Below are positions 44,243-52,441 of a stretch of 54,669 nucleotides of DNA, one piece after another. The notes beneath the pieces were generated by a model. It saw only the letters and a program-made list of their open reading frames with translations. It was not told the DNA's origin and did no database searches. The DNA lies in assembly GCA_012271135.1 (NCBI GenBank), contig JAAXGZ010000104.1, positions 1-54,669 on the forward strand. Reading direction: 5' to 3'. Both the position numbers and the translations under genes were made by a program. Origin of the DNA: Caldilineales bacterium. GTDB taxonomy: Bacteria > Chloroflexota > Anaerolineae > Caldilineales > Caldilineaceae. Every line of letters begins with the position of its first letter. Position 1 is the first letter of the stretch.

Positions 44243-45631
44243 ATGCAGAATCGGACCATCAATCGCCGCGTGTTTCTCAAGGGATCGGCCATGGCCCTGG
44301 GGGTCTCAGCTTTGGCGGCATGTACCGTCGTCGCTCCCGCCGCCGACGGCGGCGCGCCCATGCCCACGGCGGGGGTGCTGTGGGGATTGCAGTACGACCA
44401 CCACATCGGGGCCTACGAGCGGCTCTCGGACCTCTACCTGGAAAAGTCCGGGGTGGAACTGACCGTGGCTCCCCAGCCATGGCCCATCGAAACCAAGCTC
44501 ATCGCCGCGCTGTCCGCAGGCACCCAGCCCGAAGCGGCCTGCATCATGGGCAAGGTTTTGGTGCCTCTCCACATCCAGAACGCCCTGATGCCCTTGCGGG
44601 AGTCGGTCTACAACCACAACGGCCTGGACGTGGACGAGAACTTCAACGGCGACTCGGTGGAAGCCTACCAGTGGGGCGACGACATCTTCGGTGTGCCCAC
44701 GGAAATGAACGGTGTGGGCAACATGGTCAACGTGCCCGTAGACGAGGTCGAGGCCATGGGCATGGCCGACGCGTTCCCGCCCACCAACGGCGAGTCGTAT
44801 TTCGCCTCCTACAACTCCATGTGGGAACTCGCCAAGTCCCTGCAGGTGGAAGAGGACGGCACGGTCGTTCGCTGGGGCCTCAGCAGCAAGGGCTGGGACG
44901 CCCAAAGCTACCTGGGCATCGCACGCAGCCTGTTGGCAACGGAAGGCACCGACTGGTGGGACAACGACAACAAGAACTTCAACATCGACACGGATGCCGG
45001 CGTGCAGGCCATGGAGATGTTCGTGGCCACCCCGGTGGCAATGGGCATCGAAACCGAATTGGACCAGAACCACGTGGATGCGGCGTTGGCCGGCAAGGTG
45101 GCCATTGCCCGTGGCAACGGCACACCGATGATCGAAGGCCACAAGCACGGCTATGCCTATGAGATCACGGGCGCCCCGATGGTAACCCCGCCCGACCTGC
45201 CCCTGTTCGTGGGCGAAGGCGGCTGGGGCTTCGTGGCTCCGAAGCAGTCCAAGCAACCGGAAGTGTCCATCGACTTCCTGCGCCTGGTGGCCTCGCTCGA
45301 AGGGCAGACCGAGTATGCCCGGATCTACGGTGGTGCCGCCCACACGGCTTGGAGTGAACTCGTTGGGGTCTACGACCACTTCGAGGATTCATCGGACACC
45401 AGCCCGGCCGTCAAGGCGGCCAAGCTGCTCCAGATTCTGGCCACCACCACCGGATACTACGGACAGGGCTTCGGCAGTCCTTCTTCCGTGGACGGGGCCG
45501 TGGCCCAGGTCTGCTCCGAAGTCCGGCAGCAGAACCTGACGGCGGCGGAAGGCGCCGCGGCGTTGCAGGAACGGCTGGACGCGGTGTACGCCCAGTTCCA
45601 GAGCGACATGTCTACCTACACCCCCGCCTGA
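44243..45631 (+). CDS. sugar ABC transporter substrate-binding lipoprotein
   Basis: This 462-residue solute-binding protein of the sugar (family 1) type has a Tat-like lipoprotein signal: NRRVFLKGSAMALGVSALAAC, with a twin arginine and an LAAC lipobox. The mature part is rich in Trp and Asp and carries segments typical of sugar-binding proteins (AALSAGTQPEAACIMGK; VAIARGNGTPMIEGH; GEGGWGFVAPKQSKQPE). It should deliver an oligosaccharide to the permeases encoded downstream. The nearby alpha-galactosidase suggests an alpha-galactoside, but the ligand cannot be read from sequence. ATG 44243 is preceded by GGAG at eight bases. A strong hairpin follows the gene. Confidence 0.9.
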   Translation: MQNRTINRRVFLKGSAMALGVSALAACTVVAPAADGGAPMPTAGVLWGLQYDHHIGAYERLSDLYLEKSGVELTVAPQPWPIETKLIAALSAGTQPEAACIMGKVLVPLHIQNALMPLRESVYNHNGLDVDENFNGDSVEAYQWGDDIFGVPTEMNGVGNMVNVPVDEVEAMGMADAFPPTNGESYFASYNSMWELAKSLQVEEDGTVVRWGLSSKGWDAQSYLGIARSLLATEGTDWWDNDNKNFNIDTDAGVQAMEMFVATPVAMGIETELDQNHVDAALAGKVAIARGNGTPMIEGHKHGYAYEITGAPMVTPPDLPLFVGEGGWGFVAPKQSKQPEVSIDFLRLVASLEGQTEYARIYGGAAHTAWSELVGVYDHFEDSSDTSPAVKAAKLLQILATTTGYYGQGFGSPSSVDGAVAQVCSEVRQQNLTAAEGAAALQERLDAVYAQFQSDMSTYTPA

Positions 45632-45652
45632 ACGGCAGGCAGGGAACTGAAT

Positions 45653-45697
45653 GGGGTGCGCCGGGGCCTGTCGGACGGACAGGCCCCGGCGCACCCC
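45653..45697 (+). terminator. 20-bp hairpin between binding-protein and permease genes
   Basis: A perfect 20-bp GC-rich stem (45653-45672 with 45678-45697) has a five-base loop, GGACG. It is followed by CCACAGGTTTATC. In ABC operons such hairpins stabilise the upstream mRNA and terminate part of the transcripts, giving more binding protein than permease. That role is inferred from position. Confidence 0.7.
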
Positions 45698-45783
45698 CCA
45701 CAGGTTTATCGGTTTGGGCCGGTTGCGGCCAATCTCCATCCTCGGCCTCGAATGCCCTCCTTCGAGGACGCAGTCTTGACACC

Positions 45784-46731
45784 ATGACCACCACGGCACG
45801 TTTCAGCGGCGGCTCCCGCCGGGGTCCCGTATGGGACTGGGCCCGCATCCGCCGGGTGTTGAGAAAATCCCAGTTCCACTTCGGTGTGGCGGTCATCGTC
45901 CCCACGCTGATTTGGTACTTCGTGTTCATGTTCCATCCGATCTTCCAGGCGTTTCGCATCGCCATGGTGGACTACAAGATCCTGGATCCCCAGAACAGTC
46001 CCTTCATCGGCCTGGGCAACTATCAGAAACTGCTCCTGAATCCCCTGTTTCTGGTGTCCATCAAGAACACGTTCACCTGGACCCTGTACATCTTCCTCTT
46101 CATGTTGCCGATTTCGATGCTGATAGCCACCACCCTGTCAAATGTGCGGCGGCTGCGGAATCTGTATCAGGCGGTGATCTTCATCCCGGTGGTAGTGTCC
46201 CTGGTGGCCGTGTCCCTGCTGTTTCGCATGGTGATGGATCCCGAAGTGGGCCAGCTGAACCGCATGCTGGACTTCCTGGGCATTCCCCCCTTCAAGTGGA
46301 TGTCCTCCACCCGTTCCGCCCTCGCGGCCATCTCGGGCATCGCGGTATGGAAAAGCATGGGGTTCTACATCGTGCTGCTCACGGCCGGCATGCTGAACAT
46401 CTCGGAGGAGGTCATCGACGCCTCCCGGGTGGACGGCGCCAACGAGTGGCAGCGTTTCTGGCGCGTGACCATCCCGCTGCTGTCCCACACCATCATTCTG
46501 GTCGTGGTCCTGCTCACGGTCGGCTCACTGCAGGAATTCACGTTGCCCTACGTCATGACCGAAGGGGGACCCGGAACCGCCACCTACCTGTACAACCTGC
46601 TCATCTACGAGGAAGCCTTCACGCACATCCGGTTCGGCACGGCCACGGTGGCCGCCCTGTTCCAGTTCGTGTTCATCCTGATTGCCAGCCTGATCCAGAT
46701 CCGCGTGCTGCGGCCCAACTGGTCGTATTGA
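45784..46731 (+). CDS. sugar ABC transporter permease (MalF/UgpA type)
   Basis: The 315-residue membrane protein has six predicted helices. The EAA loop that contacts the ATPase is visible as VIDASRVDGANEWQRFWRVT. The first helix (FGVAVIVPTLIWYFVFMFHP) and SLQEFTLPYVMTEGGP are typical of MalF-like permeases. It pairs with the next gene. ATG 45784 is used; no strong ribosome site is seen. Confidence 0.92.
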   Translation: MTTTARFSGGSRRGPVWDWARIRRVLRKSQFHFGVAVIVPTLIWYFVFMFHPIFQAFRIAMVDYKILDPQNSPFIGLGNYQKLLLNPLFLVSIKNTFTWTLYIFLFMLPISMLIATTLSNVRRLRNLYQAVIFIPVVVSLVAVSLLFRMVMDPEVGQLNRMLDFLGIPPFKWMSSTRSALAAISGIAVWKSMGFYIVLLTAGMLNISEEVIDASRVDGANEWQRFWRVTIPLLSHTIILVVVLLTVGSLQEFTLPYVMTEGGPGTATYLYNLLIYEEAFTHIRFGTATVAALFQFVFILIASLIQIRVLRPNWSY

Positions 46732-46742
46732 GAATCCGGGCC

Positions 46743-47609
46743 ATGACCGGCCCCGCACCCGCCCTCAAACCCGCACCCCACATAACGGCCCCTTGGCGCA
46801 ATCTGCGACAGGGCATTCTCCATGTTTTCCTGGGATTCATGGCGCTCGTGGCCCTGTTTCCCTTCGTGTGGATGGTGTTCGCCTCCTTCAAGCCCTTCAA
46901 GGAGCTGGTGCAATCCAAGGCGCTGTTGCCCATCAACTGGACCACGGAGAACTACACCGAGATCCTCACGCGGGTCAACTTCGAGGTGGCGGTCGCCAAC
47001 AGCATCTATTCGGCAGTGACCGTCACCGTGATAACCCTCCTGACCTCGTCGGCCCTGGGCTTTATTTTCGCCAAGTATCGGTTCTGGGGAAAGGAGTACC
47101 TCTTCATCCTGTTGCTGTCCACCATGATGGTGCCGTTCGCGGTGGTGCTGGTGCCGCTTTACATCACGATCGGCGACCTGAACCTGGTCAACAAGCTGTG
47201 GGGCTTCATCATCACCGGGTTGTGGTCCACCTTCGGCGTGTTCCTGATGCGGCAGTTCATGGAGGTCATCCCGTACGAATACCTGGATGCGGCACGGATC
47301 GACGGGGCATCGGAATGGCGGATTTTCTTCACCATCATCATTCCCCTGTCGACATCGCCCATGGCGGCCTTGGGCATCTTCGCGTTCCTGGCCAACTGGG
47401 ACAGTTTCCTGTGGCCCCTGGTGGTCCTCAACACCCCCGACAAGCAGACCCTGCCCCTGTTGCTGGCGGGTCTCCGCAGCATCTACTGGGCCCGGTACGA
47501 CATGTGGTCGGCCGGTTCCGTCATGACCACCGTGCCGATCATTTTGGTCTACGCCTTTGCCTCCAAGTATTTCATCCGCGGCATGGCCCTGACCGGCATC
47601 AAAGGCTGA
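46743..47609 (+). CDS. sugar ABC transporter permease (MalG/UgpE type)
   Basis: The 288-residue permease has six helices and the MalG-type EAA loop (YLDAARIDGASEWRIFFTII). It also has FLANWDSFLWPLVVLN and ends GMALTGIKG, as family members do. It starts 11 bases after the other permease gene. No ATP-binding subunit is encoded in the cluster, so a shared MsiK/MalK-type ATPase from elsewhere must energise the pair. The chaperonin-like gene follows after 33 bases. Confidence 0.92.
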   Translation: MTGPAPALKPAPHITAPWRNLRQGILHVFLGFMALVALFPFVWMVFASFKPFKELVQSKALLPINWTTENYTEILTRVNFEVAVANSIYSAVTVTVITLLTSSALGFIFAKYRFWGKEYLFILLLSTMMVPFAVVLVPLYITIGDLNLVNKLWGFIITGLWSTFGVFLMRQFMEVIPYEYLDAARIDGASEWRIFFTIIIPLSTSPMAALGIFAFLANWDSFLWPLVVLNTPDKQTLPLLLAGLRSIYWARYDMWSAGSVMTTVPIILVYAFASKYFIRGMALTGIKG

Positions 47610-47642
47610 CACTTGCCGCAACTATCCATTGGAGGCCGGGCC

Positions 47643-49256
47643 GTGCCCCAACCACGGGTGGTGCAAGCTCCGGAAACGTCCCGGGTGCTGCGGGAGGGCA
47701 TCGACGTCATTGCGGACCTGCTGGGCGGCATGTTGGGTCCCATGCCGGCAGTGACCATGGATCAGGCCCATGCCGGCTACGGATTGGATGCGCTGGACGA
47801 CGCTCCCACCACGGTGCGCCGCATCGTCAGTTTGGGGGATCGAAAGGTGGATGTCTCCGCCATGCTGCTCCGCAATCTGGTCTGGCAGATGGAGGAAAAC
47901 CTGGGAGACGGCGGGGCCATGGTTGCCGTGCTCACCCAGGCCCTGGTGCGCGACACCCTGCGGCTTGTGGAAGGCGGGGTGTCGCCGACGCGCCTGGGTG
48001 CCGGACTGCATCGCGCCGTGGACGTGGTGGGGGAAGCGCTCGCCTCCCTCGCCCGGCCCGTATGCGACGAAGACCAATTGGCACTGACTGCCAGAACCGT
48101 GACGGGACACAACGCAGCCGCGGCACTGATTGGTGAAATGCTCTATGTAATGGGTCCCGATGCAATCATCGACGTTGAAGAGCACTTTGGCCGAGTGCTG
48201 GAGAGTCGCTACACGGTTGGCGCCGCCTTCAAGGCGTCGCCGGTGCATTGGAGCCACCCGGAAGGCCACGCGGACCGCCTACGATTGAACGACTGCCTAG
48301 TGGCGGCGGTCGACAGCGAACTGGCCGTCGACGACGATATGCTCGCCCTGATGACCGCCGCGTTGCATGCCCGAAAAGGCAACCTGTTGATTTTGGCGCG
48401 GGGTTTCAGCGAGACCATCGTGGCGTGGCTGACCCTGAACGACCGGAACTCCGACAGTCCCGTAGCGGTGTCCGGGGTCGTATTCGAACCCACATCTTCG
48501 GCCGCGGATTATCCCTATGAGGACCTGACCTGCCTCACGGGAGCCACCATCCTGGGTTTGCCTTTCACGAAACCCGTGGGCAAGGTACAACCCGACGACC
48601 TGGGGCACGCGGTCACCGTGGATGTATCCCGAGAAGAGATCCGGATCGAGCCCGCCTCCCACCGGGTAGCGAGGATCCATGAATGCGCACGCCAACTGCG
48701 GGTCAAGCGCGATCTTCTGGATGCGGAGGATCCATCAGCCGATTGGCTGCGGCGACGCATTGCCGCCATGGACCTGGGATCGGGCCAGATCCGCGTGGGA
48801 GCCGATACGGATGTGGAGCGGGAGTGGCTGAAACGGATTTTGGAACGGGGAATCCGCTCGGTGGGTCATGCCTTGAGGGACGGTGTAGTGCCCGGCGGAG
48901 GGTTCGGTTACGTGCATGCGGCCAAGGACTTCCGCGAAGTGACCGGCCTCCATCCGGAAGAGCAGATGGGACTGGACTGCGCTTGCAGGGCGTTGGACGC
49001 ACCGGCTCTGCGGATCATGGCGAATGCAGGTGTTCAAGCCCCCCGGGTGAAGCTGGATGCAATCCGCGCAATGTGCAATCCCTTTGCCTACGATGTCCTG
49101 ACCGGTACCTGTGTTGATTCCTTTGCCAAAGGTTTGGTGGATCCGCTTCCTGTGGCGCAGGAGGCATTCAAGATGGCTGTAACCGGTGCCGTCACGGCCC
49201 TTACGGTTGATACCCTGGTATTGCGGCGCAACCCACCCAAGATGGCCAAGCCTTAG
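47643..49256 (+). CDS. divergent GroEL/Cpn60-like protein lacking the catalytic aspartates
   Basis: The 537-residue protein aligns with group I chaperonins over its full length: SRVLREGIDVIADLLGGMLGP, LGDGGAMVAVLTQAL (GroEL GDGTTTATVL), VGADTDVE, GVVPGGGFGYVHAAK, and VTGAVTALTVDTLVLRRNPP at the end. The GDG Asp89 (GroEL Asp87) is kept. However, the position of Asp52 is Arg60 (PTTVRR) and that of Asp398 is Arg402 (LERGIRSV); both are needed for ATP hydrolysis in GroEL. It is therefore probably a non-hydrolysing paralogue. A GTG at 47643 with GGAGG seven bases upstream is the start; a TTG at 47613 is less likely. It is the last gene of the sugar ABC operon. A partial second copy lies at 52064-52441. 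Confidence 0.8.
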   Translation: MPQPRVVQAPETSRVLREGIDVIADLLGGMLGPMPAVTMDQAHAGYGLDALDDAPTTVRRIVSLGDRKVDVSAMLLRNLVWQMEENLGDGGAMVAVLTQALVRDTLRLVEGGVSPTRLGAGLHRAVDVVGEALASLARPVCDEDQLALTARTVTGHNAAAALIGEMLYVMGPDAIIDVEEHFGRVLESRYTVGAAFKASPVHWSHPEGHADRLRLNDCLVAAVDSELAVDDDMLALMTAALHARKGNLLILARGFSETIVAWLTLNDRNSDSPVAVSGVVFEPTSSAADYPYEDLTCLTGATILGLPFTKPVGKVQPDDLGHAVTVDVSREEIRIEPASHRVARIHECARQLRVKRDLLDAEDPSADWLRRRIAAMDLGSGQIRVGADTDVEREWLKRILERGIRSVGHALRDGVVPGGGFGYVHAAKDFREVTGLHPEEQMGLDCACRALDAPALRIMANAGVQAPRVKLDAIRAMCNPFAYDVLTGTCVDSFAKGLVDPLPVAQEAFKMAVTGAVTALTVDTLVLRRNPPKMAKP

Positions 49257-49504
49257 CCTTCGGACTGATGAAGCCAGCGCGACGTGCCGGATCGGCACTG
49301 TTCCGGTTTCGTTGGACGGTAGGTGAACCTCCCTCCGGCGATGAAGGCCAGGGGGAACCCGCACCCCAACCCTTGCGGCTGCACGAGGTACATCGACGCA
49401 GCCAGAGTCACGGCCAGAGTCCTCCGGCAATCAACACATGGGCCACTGTCAAAGGCGAACCTGTCCCGCAACCTGGGACAGAAGCGCAGTTCTGGTCAGC
49501 TCAA
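48871..49504 (+). repeat. 634-bp duplicated segment, copy A
   Basis: The 3' third of the chaperonin-like gene and about 250 bases after it are repeated at 52064-52674 in the same orientation, with roughly 75-80% identity by eye. Similarity starts at CCTTGAGGGACGGTGT and ends at GGTCAG-TCAA. Confidence 0.75.
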
Positions 49505-50546
49505 CTTCAAGAGATCCCGTAGCACGTCTCCAGGATTGGTTGAGTGTTGGTCGTCTTCCCGGACCCACTCGTAGGCTCGTCGAGCCTCTCCCTCGCCTCC
49601 TGCGTCAAATCCGAGTTGCCAAGCAAGTTCACCCCATAGCGTTCGCACTCCAGGACGGCCATCCTTGGTGCTGGGACTGCCCGGTGAAATCCGGTTGCCG
49701 ACCAATACGATCCGATTTACTGAAGGGAGAGAAGAAACCCCTGTATCGAGCAATACCGTGTCCATTTCGGACAGTTCACTGATCCGCGCACCTGAGAAGA
49801 GGTAGTAGAGGGCTAGCATCGAGTGTGTCTTGCCGCCACCGAAGTTGGTCTGAAGTTGCACCACAGGATCACCACCGTGGCCTGCCAACCGCTGCACGGC
49901 ACCGCTCAGCAACCGCTTCAGACTGTCCGTTAGATAAGTACGGCGGAAGAATTCCGAGGGGTTGAGGTATTCAGGAAACCCTTCTCCCAAGTGAACCTGC
50001 CAGAGATCCGCTGCAAACTCCGCCTGCTGGTACCGGCCGCTGGCCACATCGTGATGCGGACTCACCACCTCACGCCAAGGAACGAGACCCACCCGACGCC
50101 TGACTCTCAATGGGGATGCCGACAGACCTACGTCGCTGCGCCCGAGCCTGCTCGTCAAATCGCACCCGCAGGAGTTCCAACTTCATACGCTCAACGTTGG
50201 GAGTCTCAGGTGCAGAGACTGCTGTCATAAGGCGATGCATCGAATCAAGGGCACGGTACGCATCGTCACTGGAAAACTGCTCCTGATGCGCCCAGCGCCG
50301 CAATTCGCTCACCAAGCTCCGCTCTGCATGTCCCAGGGTATTCCTGTAGATCTCGTTCCAAGAACTCCACATGACCCGCAAGGGCCCTGCAACATCCATG
50401 TTGGAGAAGTCCTGTTTGGCGTCCCTAATAGGCTCCCCCAGGACTCGCCTCAGTTCCATCGATGAGCGTCCCTTGTGGTGATTGACGAACTCGCGCGAGA
50501 CGAAAGGCGCAAGCCCCGCCTTGAGCGCGTCCATGGCACTGCCCAC
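49496..50546 (-). pseudogene. Swt1-HEPN / DUF499 ATPase gene, frameshifted and 3'-truncated
   Basis: The first part (from GTG 50546) encodes a Swt1-type HEPN domain: GLAPFVSREF, HAERSLVSELRRWAHQEQF and DDAYRALDSMHRLMTAV. A shift near 50090, in GGGTGGG, then moves the frame. The continuation is a DUF499-type ATPase: PWREVVSPHHDVASGRYQQA, then Walker A QTNFGGGKTHSM and VRTLWGELAWQLG. Full-length relatives exceed 1000 residues and occur in anti-phage loci with DUF1156 methyltransferases. Here the protein stops at 49496, where it meets the end of the duplicated segment. It is a dead remnant of a defence gene. Confidence 0.7.
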
Positions 50547-50587
50547 CCGTTCCCTATTTTTTCAGCCGTACACCTCTTCCTCAAGTC

Positions 50588-51003
50588 CTATTCGACCCGT
50601 ATACCTAGACTCTTGAACTCAGCCACGATGGATTCATGGACCAAACGGGCCTGGGACATCGCCCGACTCACATCGTCATCGGTTGGTTCAGGCCAACCGC
50701 CCCGATACCTCGACTCCACGGCCTACTCCGTCAACTCCGCCAAGTCACTGTGCATATCGTGCACAGACCACCCACCAGGGAGGAGGTTGCGCGGACGGTC
50801 CAGATCGTGGGTTAACGGGAAATCTACTCCTCTGGGATCAAGGCTGCTTTCCGTGCCTTCTCACCAGCTTGCTGTGATAGCCAGCAGGCGTGTCGAGGGG
50901 AAGTCGGAGTCCCTGCCATGAGACGCGAAGCAGCATCAAGGTCGTCATTGCAGTACTGCAGCCAGCGAAGTGCTTCGGTCACGACAGGATCAAGGCTGCT
51001 CAT
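50588..51003 (-). pseudogene. HEPN-domain toxin gene with frameshift and nonsense codon
   Basis: From ATG 51003, which has a good GGAGGG ribosome site, the frame reads PVVTEALRWLQYCNDDLDAA and CWLSQQAGEKARKAALIPEE, a HEPN toxin N-terminus. It then hits a stop. In the next frame the domain continues VDFPLTHDLDRPRNLLPGG and DMHSDLAELTE. A TAG follows where relatives have Trp, and then AVESRYRGGWPEPTDDDV runs to the end at 50588. One frameshift plus one nonsense mutation inactivate it. It overlaps the 3' end of an MNT remnant, the usual antitoxin partner. Confidence 0.65.
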
Positions 51004-51130
51004 AGATAACCCTCCCTTCCCGAAGTGCCGTATGGAGGAAAGTGCCCACAACCTGACCCCGACTCGCTATTTCGTCCGGTGTTGCAACCACAATGTCCTT
51101 GCTGACAGGAAGATCTCCCAATGTTCGTCG
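50990..51130 (-). pseudogene. MNT nucleotidyltransferase (antitoxin) C-terminal fragment
   Basis: The frame DLPVSKDIVVATPDEIASRG continues VVGTFLHTALREGRVIYE. This is the C-terminus of a minimal nucleotidyltransferase of the MNT/HEPN toxin-antitoxin type. The N-terminal catalytic GSxxxD part is missing; a TnpB-like fragment lies in its place. Its stop overlaps the HEPN start, the normal arrangement of these pairs. Confidence 0.5.
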
Positions 51131-51290
51131 CCTTCCTTCCGCAATCGAACCTGCTTGGCCAGGCAGCCCAGGTAGCGGCCGTGGTTGCCGGCCAGCCGCA
51201 CCCAGCCGACCTTCGGCACATACAGACGGGTACCGTCTAGGCGCACACTGTCGGGGATGGTGAAGCCGGCCGCTGGCTCAGCCACGCGCA
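51120..51290 (-). pseudogene. IS605-family TnpB (OrfB) fragment
   Basis: The frame carries FTIPDSVRLDGTRLYVPKVG, WVRLAGN and KQVRLRKEGDEHWEIF. This matches the beta-barrel part of IS200/IS605-family TnpB proteins. The RuvC nuclease and zinc regions are absent. It lies between the MNT remnant and the vapBC promoter, so an old insertion probably broke the MNT gene. Confidence 0.55.
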
Positions 51291-51314
51291 CGACCACGGA
51301 CGCTGCCGACAGCG

Positions 51315-51352
51315 TTGCGGTAACAGAAGTCAATGTGTAACATGTTTACACA
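51315..51352 (+). promoter_or_regulatory. vapBC promoter with overlapping operator
   Basis: TTGCGG (51315-51320) and TAACAT (51338-51343) are 17 bases apart. An inverted repeat TGTGTAA-CATGT-TTACACA (51334-51352) covers the -10. This is the layout expected for autorepression by the VapB-VapC complex. The site lies 25 bases before vapB. Confidence 0.5.
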
Positions 51353-51376
51353 CTAGGAAAAGAAGGTGAGCGTTTC

Positions 51377-51652
51377 ATGGCCCGAGTTCAGCTCGTGATT
51401 CCCGATGTCGACCGTGACCGTTTCGTTGTTCAGGCTCGGCGCGAGGGAATGTCCCTAAGCGCTTGGCTGCGTGCTGCCGCCCACACACGCCTTGAGGAAC
51501 GCCAGCGCCTCAAGCCTTTCGAGTCCCCTGAAGATGTCAAGGAATTTTTCAAGATGTGTGATGCACTGGAAGGCCCCGAGAGGGAACCCGACTGGGAGGA
51601 GCACCTGCGTGTTATCAATGAGTCGCGAGCCACAGGAGCATCCGGTACATGA
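51377..51652 (+). CDS. vapB: VapB-type antitoxin
   Basis: The 91-residue protein has a short N-terminal strand-helix-helix region (MARVQLVIPDVDRDRFV then MSLSAWLRAAAHTRLEER), consistent with a ribbon-helix-helix DNA-binding fold. An acidic C-terminal tail (PEREPDWEEHL) would bind the toxin. The stop overlaps the vapC start (ATGA at 51649-51652). An AAGGTGA ribosome site precedes the ATG. This copy is intact, unlike the paralogue at 43201. It should neutralise VapC and repress its own promoter. Confidence 0.8.
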   Translation: MARVQLVIPDVDRDRFVVQARREGMSLSAWLRAAAHTRLEERQRLKPFESPEDVKEFFKMCDALEGPEREPDWEEHLRVINESRATGASGT

Positions 51653-52044
51653 TCTTCGTTGACACAAACGTCTTCATGTATGCGGTCGGGCGACCCCACA
51701 CTCTCAAACAGCCAGCCAGGAACTTCTTCTTCGAGGCGCAACAGAACCGAATACCACTTTGCACTTCCGCTGAAGTCCTCCAGGAATTGGTACACGCATA
51801 CCTGCCCGTTGGGAGGCCGCGCGTATTCGATGCAGCACTGGCGCTGATATCCAGCTTCGGCATCGAAGTTTGGCCTTTGGAAGGGGCTGATGTCGAATTT
51901 GCCCGACGACTCCATGAACTCCACCCCACACTTCACCCCCGGGACCTTTGTCACATGGCGAGTTGCAGACGCCATGGTGTCAGGGAAATGAAGACCTTCG
52001 ATCGGGATCTCGCCAATGTATTTTCCGGTTCGTCCAGCCCGTAG
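51649..52044 (+). CDS. vapC: VapC PIN-domain ribonuclease toxin
   Basis: The 131-residue protein is a PIN-domain RNase. The acidic active-site residues are visible: Asp5 in MIFVDTN, Glu in VLQELVH, Asp in PRDLCHMA and Asp in KTFDRDL. It has normal length and no disruption, so it is probably active. Targets of VapC toxins are usually tRNAs or rRNA; the target here is unknown. Twenty bases after the stop the sequence switches to a fragment of the chaperonin-like gene. Confidence 0.82.
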   Translation: MIFVDTNVFMYAVGRPHTLKQPARNFFFEAQQNRIPLCTSAEVLQELVHAYLPVGRPRVFDAALALISSFGIEVWPLEGADVEFARRLHELHPTLHPRDLCHMASCRRHGVREMKTFDRDLANVFSGSSSP

Positions 52045-52063
52045 GGCCAAGCCCCTGTTGTTG

Positions 52064-52441
52064 CCTTGAGGGACGGTGTGGTGCCGGGGGGAGGTTACGT
52101 GCATACGGCCAAGCATATTGGCGCGGCGGCCGGACTCCATTCGGAAGAACCGGTGGGACTGGACGGCGCTTGCAGGGCGTTGAATGCACCAGCTCTGTGG
52201 ATGATGGTGAATACAGGTGTTAAATCCCTCTGTGCCGTTGGAGGCAATCCGCGAAACGGGCAGTCCCTTGGCCTACGATGCCCTGACCAGTAATGCCGTT
52301 AAGGCCTTTGCCGTAGGCTTGGTGGAACCCCTTCCCGTGGTACGGGAGGCGTTCAGACTGGCTGTGACCGGAGCCTCCACAACCCTCACGATCGACACTC
52401 TGGTATTGCGCCGCGATCCGCCCCAGATAGCCAAGTCATAA
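52064..52441 (+). pseudogene. 3' fragment of a second chaperonin-like gene
   Basis: The sequence corresponds to codons from about 410 to the end of the gene at 47643-49256. It begins LRDGVVPGGGYVHTAKH, and after two or more frame changes ends KAFAVGLVEPLPVVREAF, TIDTLVLRRDPPQIAKS. There is no start codon and no ATP-binding region. It begins directly at CCTTGAGGG, a microhomology with the sequence downstream of the other vapC copy. Confidence 0.75.
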
